Part shown: piece after piece, positions 17,706 through 29,882 of the stretch
Layout of the letters: every line of letters begins with the position of its first letter
How positions within the stretch are numbered: position 1 is the stretch's first letter
Assembly (NCBI RefSeq): GCF_017876625.1
Contig: NZ_JAGIOH010000001.1
Location: forward strand, 1,612,001-1,676,000
From: Streptomyces syringium
GTDB taxonomy: Bacteria > Actinomycetota > Actinomycetes > Streptomycetales > Streptomycetaceae
Length of the DNA stretch: 64,000 bases
Direction: 5' to 3'
Made by a program: the position numbers and the translations under genes
Notes under the pieces: model-generated
Told to the model about the DNA's origin: nothing
The model's input: the letters and a program-made list of their open reading frames with translations, nothing else
Databases searched by the model: none

Positions 17706-18782
17706 ATGCGCAGCGTCGGTGTGGAAGAGGAGCTCCTCCTCGTGGCCCCGGACACCGGGAGTCCCCGCGCGGTCGCGGGGACGGTGCTGGAGCGGGCCGG
17801 GGACGAGGCGGGCCTGGAGAAGGAGTTGCAGCGGGAACAGCTGGAGACCGCCACCTCGCCGACGACCGACATGACGGTCCTGGCCGCGGAGGTGCGGCAG
17901 GGCCGGCGCACGGCGGCGGAGCAGGCGCGGCGTGCCGGTGCGGAGGTCGCGGCGCTGGCCACGTCGCCGCTGCCGGTCGATCCGTCGCTGAGCGCGGGGC
18001 GGCGGTACCGGAAGCTGGCGGCGGAGTTCGGGCTGACCGCCCAGGAACAGCTCACCTGCGGTTGCCACGTCCATGTGGGCGTGGAGTCGGACGAGGAGGG
18101 GGTCGCGGTCCTGGACCGGATCCGGCCGTGGCTGGCCCCCTTGCTGGCGCTCAGCGCGAACTCCCCTTTCTGGCAGGGCGACGACAGCGGTTACGCCAGT
18201 TATCGCAGCCAGGTGTGGGGTCGTTGGCCGTCCGCGGGCCCGGTGGAGGTGTTCGGTTCGGCCGCGGCGTACCACGCGCGGGTGGAGGCACTTCTGGCGA
18301 CGGAGACGCTTCTCGACCTGGGCATGATCTATTTCGACGCGCGCCTGTCGCGCCACTACCCCACCGTGGAGATCCGGGTGGCGGACGTGTGCCTCGACGC
18401 CGAGGACACGGTGTTGATCGCGGCGCTCGCCCGGGCGCTGGTGGAGACGGCGGCCCGTGCGTGGCGTGCGGGTGAACCGCCGGAGCCGGCCACGGTGGGG
18501 CTGCTGCGGCTGACGGAATGGCAGGCCGCGAAGTCCGGGGTCTCGGACCGCTTGGTCCATCCGCTGACGTGGACGCCCGCCCCCGCAAAGACGGTGGTAC
18601 GGGCGCTGGTGACCCATGTCCGCGAAGCCCTCTCGGACGCGGGGGATCTTCAGTGGGTGCGGGAGTCGTCGGAACGGCTGCTGAAGGGGGGCGGCGGGGC
18701 CGGCGCGCAGCGCGCGAGCCGCCGCCGCACGGGCGAGCTGGGGGCGGTCGTCGCGGACGCCGTCGCCCGCACCGCCGCCTGA
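17706..18782 (+). CDS. Carboxylate-amine ligase, glutamate--cysteine ligase type 2 (YbdK-like)
   Basis: This protein of about 358 residues belongs to the GCS2 family of ATP-dependent gamma-glutamyl ligases. It begins with the family signature VGVEEELLLV, carries the metal-binding CGCHVHVGVESDE and has LALSANSPFWQG and TVEIRVADVCLDAEDTVLIAAL. YbdK enzymes have weak gamma-glutamylcysteine synthetase activity in vitro; in a mycothiol-producing actinomycete the physiological substrate is uncertain. The start is ATG 17706, eight bases after AAGGGG. A shared hairpin separates it from the convergent argR. Confidence 0.88.
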   Translation: MRSVGVEEELLLVAPDTGSPRAVAGTVLERAGDEAGLEKELQREQLETATSPTTDMTVLAAEVRQGRRTAAEQARRAGAEVAALATSPLPVDPSLSAGRRYRKLAAEFGLTAQEQLTCGCHVHVGVESDEEGVAVLDRIRPWLAPLLALSANSPFWQGDDSGYASYRSQVWGRWPSAGPVEVFGSAAAYHARVEALLATETLLDLGMIYFDARLSRHYPTVEIRVADVCLDAEDTVLIAALARALVETAARAWRAGEPPEPATVGLLRLTEWQAAKSGVSDRLVHPLTWTPAPAKTVVRALVTHVREALSDAGDLQWVRESSERLLKGGGGAGAQRASRRRTGELGAVVADAVARTAA

Positions 18783-18789
18783 CCCGGTG

Positions 18790-18827
18790 CGGAGGCGGGC
18801 GGAACGGGATCCGGTGTGCCGCCTCCG
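18790..18827. terminator. Bidirectional hairpin between gcs2-like gene and argR
   Basis: Bases 18790-18798 pair perfectly with 18819-18827, and an inner CGGA/TCCG pairing fills part of the loop. It lies between convergent gene ends (18782 and 18857). Confidence 0.6.
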
Positions 18828-18856
18828 TTGCGGGGACCGCGCGGCCGCGGCAGGGC

Positions 18857-19399
18857 TCAGCGTTCCTTCTGGGCCAGTCGCAACAGGTGGTCCGCCAGGG
18901 CCTGGCCGCCCTTGGGGTCGCGGCTGATGAGCATGACGGTGTCGTCACCGGCGATCGTGCCGATGATCTCGTGGACGCCCGCCTGGTCGATGGCCGAGGC
19001 GAAGAACTGGGCGGCCCCGGGCGGGGTGCGCAGGACCACGAGGTTGGCGGACGCCTCCGCCGAGATCAGCAGCTCGGCCGCCAGCCGGCCCATCCGGGCC
19101 TCGGTCGCGGACTCACCCAGCGGGGCCCGCGGGGTGCGGTCGCCACCCTCGGAGGGCACGGCGTAGATCAGCTCGCCACCGGTGTTACGGATCTTGACCG
19201 CGCCCAGCTCGTCGAGGTCGCGGGAGAGCGTCGCCTGGGTGACGGACAGGCCGTCGTCGGCGAGCAGCCTGGCCAGCTGGCTCTGTGACCGTACGGGTTG
19301 CCGGCCGAGGATGTCCACGATCCGGCGGTGGCGGGCGGTGCGGGTCTGCGGTACTGCCTGCCCGCCGTGGAACGGCTCGGGCTCCTGCGCCTCGGTCAT
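18857..19399 (-). CDS. argR: Arginine repressor ArgR
   Basis: ArgR senses arginine as a hexamer and represses arginine genes. The 180-residue protein has an N-terminal winged helix ([50 protein letters not shown]) and a C-terminal oligomerisation and arginine-binding domain with [15 protein letters not shown]. The Asp pair in GDD is the conserved arginine contact. I choose the ATG at 19397-19399, seven bases after the argD stop; an ATG at 19432 would overlap argD. It closes the argCJBDR operon, so repressor level tracks the enzymes. Confidence 0.95.
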   Translation of the reverse strand: MTEAQEPEPFHGGQAVPQTRTARHRRIVDILGRQPVRSQSQLARLLADDGLSVTQATLSRDLDELGAVKIRNTGGELIYAVPSEGGDRTPRAPLGESATEARMGRLAAELLISAEASANLVVLRTPPGAAQFFASAIDQAGVHEIIGTIAGDDTVMLISRDPKGGQALADHLLRLAQKER

Positions 19400-19406
19400 C
19401 GTCTCG

Positions 19407-20627
19407 TCAGTCTCCGGATCGTCGTTCCCCATGGGCCCCGTCGGCCTCGTGTGCCCCCGCGGCAGCGTCCAGGACACCGGGCAGCGCCCGGAGGAACGTT
19501 TCCACGTCATCTTCGGTGATGATCAGCGGAGGGGCCAGCCGCACCACATGGGGCGCGACCGCGTTCACCAGGAGTCCGGCGTCCTGTGCCGCCTGCTGCA
19601 CGTTCGGTGCGAGGGGCTCGGAAAGGACAATACCCAGCAGAAGGCCCGCACCACGGACGTGGTCGACCAGGGGGTGCCCGAGGGCGGTGATCCCGTCACG
19701 CAGCAACTCCCCCGTGCGCTTGACCGTGTCAAGTACCCCGTCGCCCGCGAGGGTGTCCAGGACCGCCAGGGCGGCCGCGCAGGCGACCGGGTTGCCGCCG
19801 AAGGTCGAGCCGTGCTGACCGGGCGTCAGCAGGTCGGCCGCGGGACCGAAGGCCAGGGTCGCGCCGATCGGCAGCCCGCCGCCGAGACCCTTGGCGAGGG
19901 TGACGACATCGGGCTCCACGCCCTGCGCCCGGTGCTCGAACCAATGGCCGGTGCGGCCGATACCTGTCTGGATCTCGTCCAGGACCAGGAGCGTTCCGGT
20001 GGCCCGGGTGATCTCGCGGGCGGCGGCGAGATAGCCCGCGGGCGGCACGACGATGCCGTTCTCGCCCTGCACCGGCTCCAGCACCACCAGCGCGGTGTCT
20101 GTGCTGACGGCGGCGCGCAGCGCCTCGGCGTCCCCGTACGGGACGTGCGTGACCTCGCCGGGCAGCGGCAGGAACGGGTCCTGCTTCGCCGGCTGGCCGG
20201 TGAGCGCCAGGGCGCCCATGGTGCGGCCGTGGAAGCCGCCGAGGGTGGCGACCATGTGCGTACGGCCCGTCCGCCGCCCGATCTTGAAGGCCGCCTCGAC
20301 GGCCTCGGCGCCGGAGTTGGAGAAGTAGACCCGCCCGGGGCGGCCGGCGAGCGTCAGGAGGCGCTCCGCGAGCGCGACCGGGGGCTCGGCGGTGAAGAGG
20401 TTGGAGACGTGCCCGAGCGTGGCGATCTGCTCCGACACCGCCCGGACGACGGCGGGGTGGGCGTGGCCGAGGGCGTTGACGGCGATCCCGCCGACGAAGT
20501 CCAGATAGCGCTTGCCGTCCGCGTCCCAGACCTCGGTGCCCGCGCCGCGCACCAGGGGGATCCTGGGCGTGCCGTAGTTGTCCATCAGGGCGCCCTGCCA
20601 GCGCTTGGTCAGTTCGTCGTTGCTCAC
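19407..20627 (-). CDS. argD: Acetylornithine aminotransferase
   Basis: ArgD is a PLP enzyme that transfers an amino group from glutamate to N-acetylglutamate semialdehyde. The protein has about 406 residues, with the cofactor-binding [29 protein letters not shown] and the Schiff-base Lys in [15 protein letters not shown], plus the late [15 protein letters not shown]. It starts at GTG 20625-20627, overlapping the argB stop as GTGA, which indicates coupled translation. The last dozen residues are hydrophilic and variable. It follows argB and precedes argR. Confidence 0.96.
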   Translation of the reverse strand: MSNDELTKRWQGALMDNYGTPRIPLVRGAGTEVWDADGKRYLDFVGGIAVNALGHAHPAVVRAVSEQIATLGHVSNLFTAEPPVALAERLLTLAGRPGRVYFSNSGAEAVEAAFKIGRRTGRTHMVATLGGFHGRTMGALALTGQPAKQDPFLPLPGEVTHVPYGDAEALRAAVSTDTALVVLEPVQGENGIVVPPAGYLAAAREITRATGTLLVLDEIQTGIGRTGHWFEHRAQGVEPDVVTLAKGLGGGLPIGATLAFGPAADLLTPGQHGSTFGGNPVACAAALAVLDTLAGDGVLDTVKRTGELLRDGITALGHPLVDHVRGAGLLLGIVLSEPLAPNVQQAAQDAGLLVNAVAPHVVRLAPPLIITEDDVETFLRALPGVLDAAAGAHEADGAHGERRSGD

Positions 20628-21580
20628 AGCGTGGCCCCCTCGACCGGCTGGTCCGGCACGACCATCGTGCCGACGCCCTCGTCCGTGAAGATCTCCAGCA
20701 GGATCGCGTGCTGGACCCGGCCGTCGATCACGCGGGCGGTGGTGACGCCGTTGCGCACAGCGTGCAGACAGCCCTCCATCTTGGGGACCATCCCGCTGGC
20801 CAGCTCCGGCAGCAGCGTCTCCAGCTCGCTCGCGGTGAGCTGGCTGATGACGTCGTCGCTGTTCGGCCAGTCCGCGTAGAGGCCCTCGACGTCGGTGAGG
20901 ACCATCAGCGTCTCGGCGCCGAGGGCGGCGGCGAGGGCGGCCGCCGCGGTGTCGGCGTTGACGTTGTACACATGGTCGTCGTCCGCGCTGCGGGCGATCG
21001 AGGAGACGACGGGGATCCGGCCGTCGTCCAGCAGCGCCTGGACGGCCCCGGTGTCGATCTCGGCGATCTCGCCGACCCGGCCGAGGTCCACCCGCTCGCC
21101 GTCGATCTCGGCGTAGCGCTTGGTGGCGGTCATGGTGTGGGCGTCCTCGCCGGTCATGCCGACGGCGAGCGGACCGTGCTCGTTGAGCAGCCCGACCAGC
21201 TCGCGCTGCACCTGCCCGGCGAGCACCATCCGTACGACGTCCATCGCCTCGGGGGTGGTGACCCGCAGCCCGGCCTTGAACTCGGAGGCGATGCCCAGCT
21301 TCTCCAGCTGCGCGCTGATCTGCGGCCCGCCGCCGTGCACGACGACCGGGCGCAGGCCCGCGTGGCGCAGGAAGACGACGTCCTGGGCGAAGGCGGCCTT
21401 CAGCTCCTGGTCGACCATGGCGTTGCCGCCGAACTTGATGACAACGGTCTTGCCGTGATGCCGCGTCAGCCAGGGCAGCGCCTCGATGAGGGTGCGGGCC
21501 TTGGGCAGGGCGGTGTGCTTGCGGGCGGTGGGCGGCGTGCCGGCCGGTGTGGCGGCCGCCGCCGGGAAGGTGTCGCTCAT
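20624..21580 (-). CDS. argB: Acetylglutamate kinase
   Basis: ArgB phosphorylates N-acetylglutamate, the second step of the pathway and commonly the arginine feedback point. The 318-residue amino-acid kinase has KFGGNAMVD near the start, [18 protein letters not shown] for substrate binding, and [30 protein letters not shown] at the nucleotide site. An N-terminal extension of about 30 residues precedes [20 protein letters not shown]. The ATG (21578-21580) overlaps the argJ stop as ATGA. It lies third among the enzymes in argC-orf49-argJ-argB-argD. Confidence 0.97.
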   Translation of the reverse strand: MSDTFPAAAATPAGTPPTARKHTALPKARTLIEALPWLTRHHGKTVVIKFGGNAMVDQELKAAFAQDVVFLRHAGLRPVVVHGGGPQISAQLEKLGIASEFKAGLRVTTPEAMDVVRMVLAGQVQRELVGLLNEHGPLAVGMTGEDAHTMTATKRYAEIDGERVDLGRVGEIAEIDTGAVQALLDDGRIPVVSSIARSADDDHVYNVNADTAAAALAAALGAETLMVLTDVEGLYADWPNSDDVISQLTASELETLLPELASGMVPKMEGCLHAVRNGVTTARVIDGRVQHAILLEIFTDEGVGTMVVPDQPVEGATL

Positions 21581-22724
21581 GAGGAGTACGCGCTGTTCTC
21601 GTGGACGTAGTCGGCGGTGAGGTCGTTGGCCCAGATGACGGCGGACTCCGCGCCGGCCGACAGATCGGCGGTGATCCGCACCTCCCGGTAGCGCATGTCG
21701 ACGAGCTCGCGGTCCTCGCCCACCGAACCGTTCTTGCAGACCCAGACGCCGTTGATGGCGACATCGATCCGGTCGGGGTCGAAGGCCGCCGAGGTGGTGC
21801 CGATGGCGGAGAGCACCCGGCCCCAGTTGGGGTCCTCGCCGTGGATGGCGCACTTGAGGAGATTGTTACGGGCGATGGAGCGGCCCACCTCGACGGCGTC
21901 GTCCTCGGTGGCGGCACCGACGACCTCGATACGGATGTCCTTCGAGGAACCCTCGGCGTCACCGATGAGCTGACGGGCGAGGTCGTCGCAGACGGTCCGC
22001 ACGGCCTCGGCGAAGGCGTCCGGGGCGGGGGTGACGCCCGAGGCACCGGAGGCGAGGAGCAGCACGGTGTCGTTGGTGGACATACAGCCGTCCGAATCGA
22101 CCCGGTCGAAGGTCTGCCGGGTGGCGGAACGCAGGGCCGCGTCCAGTCCGGCCGCGTCCACATCGGCGTCGGTGGTGAGGACGACGAGCATCGTGGCGAG
22201 GCCCGGCGCGAGCATGCCCGCGCCCTTGGCCATGCCGCCGACGGTCCAGCCGTCACCCTGGGCCACGGAGGTCTTGTGGACGGTGTCGGTGGTCTTGATG
22301 GCGATGGCGGCCTTCTCACCACCGTGCGCGGAGAGCTCGGCGGCGGCCTTCCCGATGCCCGGCAGCAGCTTGTCCATCGGCAGCCGCACCCCGATGAGAC
22401 CGGTCGAGGCGACGGCGATCTCCCCCGCGTTGCCCCCCAGCACCTCGGCTGCCTTCTCGGCGGTGGCATGGGTGTCCTGGAAGCCCAGCGGACCGGTACA
22501 GGCGTTGGCACCACCGGAGTTGAGGACGACGGCCGAGACCTGCCCGCCCTTGAGCACCTGCTCGGACCAGCGGACGGGGGCGGCCTTGACACGGTTGGAG
22601 GTGAAGACGCCGGCGGCGGCCAGACGGGGGCCCTCGTTGACCACGAGGGCGAGGTCGGGCTGACCGCTCTCCTTGATCCCGGCGGCGATGCCCGCCGCCG
22701 TGAATCCCTTTGCTGCCGTGACGC

Positions 22725-22728
<4 letters not shown>
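21577..22728 (-). CDS. argJ: Bifunctional ornithine acetyltransferase / N-acetylglutamate synthase
   Basis: ArgJ recycles the acetyl group from acetylornithine to glutamate. The 383-residue precursor self-cleaves before the Thr in [13 protein letters not shown] (about residue 180), giving alpha and beta chains. Other marks are [11 protein letters not shown] and [17 protein letters not shown]. The start is GTG 22726-22728, five bases after AAGGAG; this GTG shares four bases with the stop of a 49-residue ORF that links it to argC. Whether it is bifunctional or transferase-only cannot be read from sequence. Confidence 0.96.
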
Positions 22729-23951
<1,223 letters not shown>

Positions 23952-23973
23952 TGCCGAAGAATGCGGAGGACGA

Positions 23974-24000
23974 TGTCGAGAACCCGTGTCCGGCTCCGTC
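23974..24000 (+). promoter_or_regulatory. Candidate ECF42-type promoter
   Basis: TGTCGA (23974-23979) is followed after 17 bases by CGTC (23997-24000). This is the published recognition pattern of ECF42 sigma factors (TGTCGA in the -35, CGA/TC in the -10). It lies 52 bases before the DGPF gene, which is co-transcribed with an ECF42-like sigma gene, so autoregulation is likely. Confidence 0.65.
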
Positions 24001-24051
24001 CCCGCAGTGAACGCGACCAGAATGGGTCGCACAGCACCGAGGAGAATCACG

Positions 24052-24462
24052 ATGGCCAAGTACTTGCTGCTCAAGCACTACCGCGGCGCCCCGGCCGCGG
24101 TGAACGACGTACCCATGGACCAGTGGGCCCCGGAGGAGATCTCGGCCCACATGCAGTACATGCGCGACTTCGCGGCCCGGCTGGAGGGGACCGGCGAGTT
24201 CGTCGACGGTCAGGCGCTCGCCCCCGAGGGGACGTGGGTCCGCTACGACGGCGAGGGGCGCCCGCCGGTCACCGACGGCCCGTTCGCCGAGACCAAGGAC
24301 CTCATCGCCGGCTGGATGGTGATCGACGTCGACAGCTACGAGCGCGCCGTCGAGCTGGCCGGGGAGCTGTCGGCCGCCCCCGGGGCGGGCGGCAAGCCGA
24401 TCCACGAGTGGCTCGAGCTGCGCCCGTTCTACGGCGTGTCGTCGCCCACCGTCACGGAGTGA
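24052..24462 (+). CDS. DGPF/YCII-domain protein
   Basis: This 136-residue protein is a YCII-related (DGPF) ferredoxin-like fold protein. It opens with AKYLLLKHYRG and carries the defining VTDGPFAETKDLIAGWMVIDVDS around residues 75-100, ending in ELRPFYG. Such proteins are the usual genomic partners and targets of ECF42 sigma factors; their biochemical role is unknown, though the fold often binds small molecules. The ATG at 24052 has GAGGAG upstream. Its stop overlaps the sigma gene start as GTGA. Confidence 0.92.
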   Translation: MAKYLLLKHYRGAPAAVNDVPMDQWAPEEISAHMQYMRDFAARLEGTGEFVDGQALAPEGTWVRYDGEGRPPVTDGPFAETKDLIAGWMVIDVDSYERAVELAGELSAAPGAGGKPIHEWLELRPFYGVSSPTVTE

Positions 24463-25646
24463 CCTCCCACCTGGACGAGGCCCTGCTCCGGAGCCTCACG
24501 CCGGGCGTGCTCGGGATCCTCGTCCGCCGCGGAGCCGACTTCGCGGCGGCCGAGGACGCGGTGCAGGACGCGCTGGTCGAGGCGGTCCGCGCCTGGCCGG
24601 CCGACCCTCCGCGGGATGCGAAGGGCTGGCTGGTCACCGTGGCCTGGCGCAAGTTCCTCGACGCGACCCGGGCGGACACCGCCCGCCGCCGGCGTGAGGA
24701 CCGCCTCGACGAGGAGCCGGCGCCCGGGCCCGCGCCCGACGTCGACGACACGCTCCAGCTCTACTTCCTGTGCGCGCACCCGTCGCTCACGCCGTCGTCC
24801 GCGGTCGCGCTCACGCTGCGCGCCATGGGCGGGCTGACCACCCGGCAGATCGCCCAGGCCTACCTGGTGCCCGAGGCCACGATGGCCCAGCGCATCAGCC
24901 GGGCCAAGCGCACGGTCTCCGGCGTGCGGTTCGACCGGCCCGGCGACGTGGCCACCGTGCTGCGCGTCCTCTACCTGGTCTTCAACGAGGGCTACTCCGG
25001 CGATGTCGACCTCGCCGTCGAGGCCATCCGGCTCACCCGGCAGCTCGCGGCCGTGATCGACCACCCGGAGGTGGCGGGACTGCTCGCCCTCATGCTGCTC
25101 CACCACGCCCGGCGCGCGGCGCGGACCGCGCCCGACGGCAGCCTGGTGCCGCTCGCCGAACAGGACCGCGGCCGGTGGGACACAAAAATGATCGCCGAGG
25201 GCGTCGGGATCCTCCGGACGGCCCTCGCCCGCGACCGGCTGGGCGAATACCAGGCCCAGGCCGCCATCGCGGCACTGCACGCCGACGCGCCCACCGCCGG
25301 GGAGACGGACTGGGCGCAGATCGTCGAGTGGTACGACGAGCTCGCGGCGCTGACCGACAGTCCGGTCGTCCGGCTCAACCGCGCGGTGGCCGTCGGCGAG
25401 GCCCGGGGGCCGCGCGCCGGCCTGGCGGCGCTCGCGGCGCTGGACGAGGCCTCCGCGGGGTCATCGGGCAGGGGCCACCCCGTGCCCCGCCACGCCGCCG
25501 TGGCGGCGTACCTCCACGAGCACGCCGGCGATCTGGCGACGGCGGCACGGCTGTACGCCGAGGCGGCCGGGAAGGCGACCGATCTCGCCGAGCGGGACCA
25601 CCTGACGCGCCGGGCCGCCCGGCTCAACGCCCTCCTGCGGGGCTGA
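24459..25646 (+). CDS. ECF42-group RNA polymerase sigma factor with C-terminal TPR-like domain
   Basis: The protein has about 395 residues. Region 2 is DFAAAEDAVQDALVEAVRAWP...GWLVTVAWRKFLDATRAD and region 4 is LTLRAMGGLTTRQIAQAYLVPEATMAQRISRAKRTV. A 200-residue C-terminal extension typical of ECF42 (LYLVFNEGYSG, RLTRQL, then helical repeats) replaces a separate anti-sigma factor and is thought to control activity. It starts at GTG 24459 inside the DGPF stop. No anti-sigma gene is adjacent. A matching promoter lies upstream of the pair. Confidence 0.93.
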   Translation: MTSHLDEALLRSLTPGVLGILVRRGADFAAAEDAVQDALVEAVRAWPADPPRDAKGWLVTVAWRKFLDATRADTARRRREDRLDEEPAPGPAPDVDDTLQLYFLCAHPSLTPSSAVALTLRAMGGLTTRQIAQAYLVPEATMAQRISRAKRTVSGVRFDRPGDVATVLRVLYLVFNEGYSGDVDLAVEAIRLTRQLAAVIDHPEVAGLLALMLLHHARRAARTAPDGSLVPLAEQDRGRWDTKMIAEGVGILRTALARDRLGEYQAQAAIAALHADAPTAGETDWAQIVEWYDELAALTDSPVVRLNRAVAVGEARGPRAGLAALAALDEASAGSSGRGHPVPRHAAVAAYLHEHAGDLATAARLYAEAAGKATDLAERDHLTRRAARLNALLRG

Positions 25647-25688
25647 CGGGGAGCGCCGTCCCGTACCGCGTGGCGCGGCCCGTTCCCG

Positions 25689-25976
25689 CTACGCCCCGGG
25701 CAGCCAGTAGTTGTGCACCGGCAGGGCCTTGGGCGGTTCGGCCGCCGCGGGGAAGCCCGCCTCCTCGGCGTGCGGCGTCAGACGCTCGGTGAACTTCACC
25801 ATCGCCTCCTCGCTCTCCCACAGGTCGAAGACCTGGAGGCCCGCTTCCGTGGTGACGGCGACGTGGGCGAGGCAGCCCTCGAAGGGCTCGCCGGGCAGCT
25901 CCCGCAAGGCGCTGTTCAGGGCGCCGTACTGCGCCGCCGTGACGCCCGGCAGGCTGGCATGGATGAAGATCGCCAC
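25689..25976 (-). CDS. Small dimeric alpha/beta-barrel (ABM-like) protein
   Basis: This 95-residue protein starts at GTG 25974-25976 with GAGGAG eight bases upstream. The pattern MAIFIHASLPGVTAAQYGALNS, then a central hypothetical strand (LAHVAVTTEAGLQVFDLWESEEAMVKFTERL), is typical of antibiotic-biosynthesis-monooxygenase-like dimeric barrels. The DLWES segment resembles family members annotated as small-molecule binding or quinol monooxygenase-like. Catalytic function is unproven. It is convergent with the ECF42 gene. Confidence 0.7.
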   Translation of the reverse strand: MAIFIHASLPGVTAAQYGALNSALRELPGEPFEGCLAHVAVTTEAGLQVFDLWESEEAMVKFTERLTPHAEEAGFPAAAEPPKALPVHNYWLPGA

Positions 25977-26099
25977 GGAGGGCTCCTCGGGTGGTCGGTC
26001 CGGTCCCTCCCCCGGCCGTCGCGGTGGCGGCCCCGTACCAATCTCCGCCCGCCGGGGCGCCCCCGCAACCTTCCCGGCGCCGTCCGGGCCCCGCCTCCG

Positions 26100-27254
26100 T
26101 CAGCGTTTGACCGCGCGCAGGATGACGAACTTGGGGTCGCTCGTGACGACCTCGCAGTTGCCGAAGAGGCGGCGCAGCTTCACGTGGTAGCCGAGGTGGC
26201 GGTTGCCGATGACCCACAGCTCGCCGCCGGGGCGCAGCGCCTCGCGCGACCCGGCGAACATCCGGTACGCGGTCGCGTCGGTCATCGCCTGGTGGGTGTG
26301 GAACGGCGGGTTGTTCAGCACCAGGTCCACCGACTCGGCCGGTACGCCCGACAGCCCGTCGCCCACCCAGAACTCCGCCCGGGCGGTGGCGCCGGCGTTC
26401 GCGCGGAAGGTGGCTTCCGCGGAGGCCACCGCCTGGTAGGACTCGTCGACGAAGAGCACCTCGGCCTCGGGGTTGGCGAGCGCCGCGGCCGTGCCGACCA
26501 CGCCGTTGCCGCAGCCGAGGTCCACGACGCGCTCGGGGCCGCGGCGGCGCGGGAGGTTGCGCAGGAAGAAGCGGGTGCCGATGTCGAGGCGTTCGGCGCA
26601 GAAGATGCCCGCGTGGTTGGTGACGGTCAGGCCCGAGGCCGGCCCGACATCGGTGGGCAGCGGGTAGCTGCGCGGCCAGGGGCTCGCGGTCCGGGCGAGC
26701 CGGGGGTCGGGCGTGCAGAAGATGAGCCGGGCCTTCTTCACCGCGAGGGAGGTGCGGGTCGGCCCGAGGATCTGTTCGAACAGCTTGAGCGTCGAGGTGT
26801 GGATCTCGGTGACCATGCCCGTGCCGACCACGACGGTTCCCGCGTGGACGGCGGGCGCGAGGCGGCGCAGCTGGTCCTCCAGGAGCGCGAGGCTCTTGGG
26901 CACCCGGACGAGCAGGACGTCGATGCGCTCCGGCGGTGTGTCCCTGGTCGACAGCAGTCGCACCGTGTCCTCCTCGACCCCGGCGCGCGCGAGGTTCGCG
27001 CGGGTCGCCTGGCGGCCGAGGTAGGAGTCGGTGATCTGCACGGGGCGGTGTCCGGCGAGCGCGGTGGTGAGGGCGCCCCACCGGTCGCCCAGCACGACGA
27101 CCGTGCCGGACAGGTCCGTGGGCTCGCCGTCGATTCCCTCGAGGTGCCGCAGCAGATACGCGTCGGAGGCGTCCCAGGCGCGCAGTCGGTCGCGGGAGTC
27201 CTCGGGAAAGCGGGTGAGTGCGAACTCGCCCCATGACGTCGTCAAACAGTTCAT
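26100..27254 (-). CDS. rRNA (guanine-N2)-methyltransferase, RsmC/RlmG-like
   Basis: This 384-residue SAM-dependent enzyme has the RlmG/RsmC two-domain layout: a degenerate N-terminal MTase domain (VVVLGDRWGAL at about residue 48) and a catalytic C-terminal domain. The SAM motif is VVDLGCGNGVVGTAAAL and the catalytic NPPF motif is LVLNNPPFHTHQ. The best fit is 23S G1835 (RlmG) or 16S G1207 (RsmC) methylation; length favours RlmG. It is monocistronic. A non-rRNA target cannot be excluded. Confidence 0.88.
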   Translation of the reverse strand: MNCLTTSWGEFALTRFPEDSRDRLRAWDASDAYLLRHLEGIDGEPTDLSGTVVVLGDRWGALTTALAGHRPVQITDSYLGRQATRANLARAGVEEDTVRLLSTRDTPPERIDVLLVRVPKSLALLEDQLRRLAPAVHAGTVVVGTGMVTEIHTSTLKLFEQILGPTRTSLAVKKARLIFCTPDPRLARTASPWPRSYPLPTDVGPASGLTVTNHAGIFCAERLDIGTRFFLRNLPRRRGPERVVDLGCGNGVVGTAAALANPEAEVLFVDESYQAVASAEATFRANAGATARAEFWVGDGLSGVPAESVDLVLNNPPFHTHQAMTDATAYRMFAGSREALRPGGELWVIGNRHLGYHVKLRRLFGNCEVVTSDPKFVILRAVKR

Positions 27255-27307
27255 TGTGCGTTCAGGCTAGCCGAGTCCCGGGCCCGCCCGGCCATCGCGC
27301 CGGGCGC

Positions 27308-28751
27308 TCACCCCAGCGTCTCCTCACAGGCCCTGCGCAGCCGGCTCACGCCCTCCGCCAGCTCCGCCGGGCCGGCGACGGCAGCGAAGCTGAGGCGCAG
27401 GTGGGGGGCCGGGGGCTCGGCGGAGAAGTAGGGGCGGCCGGCGGCGAGGGCGACCCCGGCCCGCAGGGCGGCGGCGACCAGGGCGCTCTCGTCGGTGCCG
27501 TCGGGGAGCCGCAGCCACATGTGGTAGCCGCCGGGCGGTACGAACTCCACGGTCAGCCCGGGGAGTTCCCGGGCCAGCGCGGTGAGCAGCGCCTCGCGCC
27601 GGGTGCGCAGCTGGGCGGCGATGTTGCGCAGGTGGCGGGGCCAGGCGGGTGAGCCGACGAGTTCGAGCGCGGCCTCCTGCACGGGCCGGGGCACGAAGAA
27701 GCTGTCGACGACCTGGATGGCCCGCAGCCGGTCGAGGACCGGGCCCCGGGCGGCGAGGGCGCCCACCCGCAGGCTGGGCGAGGTGGCCTTGGTCAGTGAG
27801 CAGACGTGGACGACGATGCCGTCGGGGTCGTCGGCGGCCAGCGTGGGCGGCAGCGGCGGGGCGTCCTCGTGGGCGAGGCGGCGGGCGAAGTCGTCCTCGA
27901 TGACGAAGGCGCCGGCCTCCCGCGCGACCCGGAGGACCTCCTGGCGCCGCTCGTCGGCGAGGACCGCGCCGGTCGGGTTCTGGAAGAGCGGCTGGCAGAC
28001 GAAGACCCGGGCCGCGCTGGCCGCGAACGCCTCGGCGAGCAGATCGGTGCGCACTCCCCGCTCGTCGGCGGGTACGGGCACCGGCCGGAGCCCGGAGGCG
28101 CGGGCGGCGGCGAGCATGCCGGGGTAGGTGGGGGACTCGACGAGTACGGGCGCGCCGGGCGGGGCGAGGGCGCGCAGTGCGGCGGTGAGGGCGCTCTGGC
28201 CGCCGGCGGTGATCAGTACGTCGGAGGCGGCGACCGTGCCGGCCGGACCGGCGATCTGGCGGGCGAACCAGGCCCGGAGCTCCCCGACGCCCTCGACCGG
28301 CGGGCGGCCCCAGGCGCCCGGTCTGCGGCCGGCCCGGGCGAGGGCGGCGGCCAGGGCGCGCTCGGGCTGGAGGGTGGGGTGGAGATAGCCGCCGTTGAGC
28401 TCGATGACGCCGGGCGGGGGCTCGGAGAGGGTCGCGAGCACGCCCGAGGCGTCCACGGACCGGGGCACCGACTCGCCGGGGGTCTCGACGCTGAGGGCGA
28501 CCTGCTGCCAGGAGGTGTCCCCGAGGCGGACGGCCGCACTGTGCGGGACGGCGCGGAAGGCCCCGGCGCCCGGGCGGGTGACGACCAGGCCTTCGGCGGC
28601 CAGGGCGGCCAGCGCCCGGGAGACGGTGACGGGGCTGACCCGGAACCGGTCGACCAGGGCCCGGCTGGACGGCAGCTTCTCACCTTCGGAGTAGCGGTTC
28701 AGCTCCCCTCGGAGGACTCCAGCCAGTTCGGCGACACTGCTACGCTCTTGC

Positions 28752-28753
<2 letters not shown>
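27308..28753 (-). CDS. MocR/PdxR family regulator (GntR winged helix fused to aminotransferase fold)
   Basis: This protein of about 481 residues joins a GntR winged helix (LNRYSEGEKLPSSRALVDRFRVSPVTVSRALAALAAEGLV) to a fold-type I aminotransferase domain. The PLP region includes YPGMLAAARASGLRPVPVP, FQNPTGAVL and the Lys in VCSLTKATSPSLRVG. The ATG at 28751-28753 shares bases with the ATG of the divergent EamA gene, and no ribosome-binding site precedes it, suggesting a leaderless mRNA. It probably senses PLP or an amino compound and controls the divergent transporter. Confidence 0.92.
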
Positions 28754-29717
<964 letters not shown>

Positions 29718-29882
29718 GGGGCCGCCCGCCGCCGGCCGGGCCCCGGCCCGCGCCGCGCCCGCCCCCTGACCCGAACGGCCGAGGGGCGAGCCATATACCG
29801 CCGGTCACCGTAGAATTGGCGGCACATCCCAGTGCACGTGTCGGACCTCGAATCGGGGACCTCGAACGGAAGGGCACCGTCG

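Noticed and set aside
19407..22592. A single 1061-residue minus-strand frame across argB and argD
   Set aside because: Only its last 406 residues are ArgD. The upstream part is a shadow frame of argJ and argB with Arg/Pro/Ser-rich low-complexity sequence.
24052..25646. Horizontally acquired DGPF-sigma pair
   Set aside because: Codon use matches the surrounding genes and no mobile-element sign is present; ECF42 pairs are common in Streptomyces core genomes.
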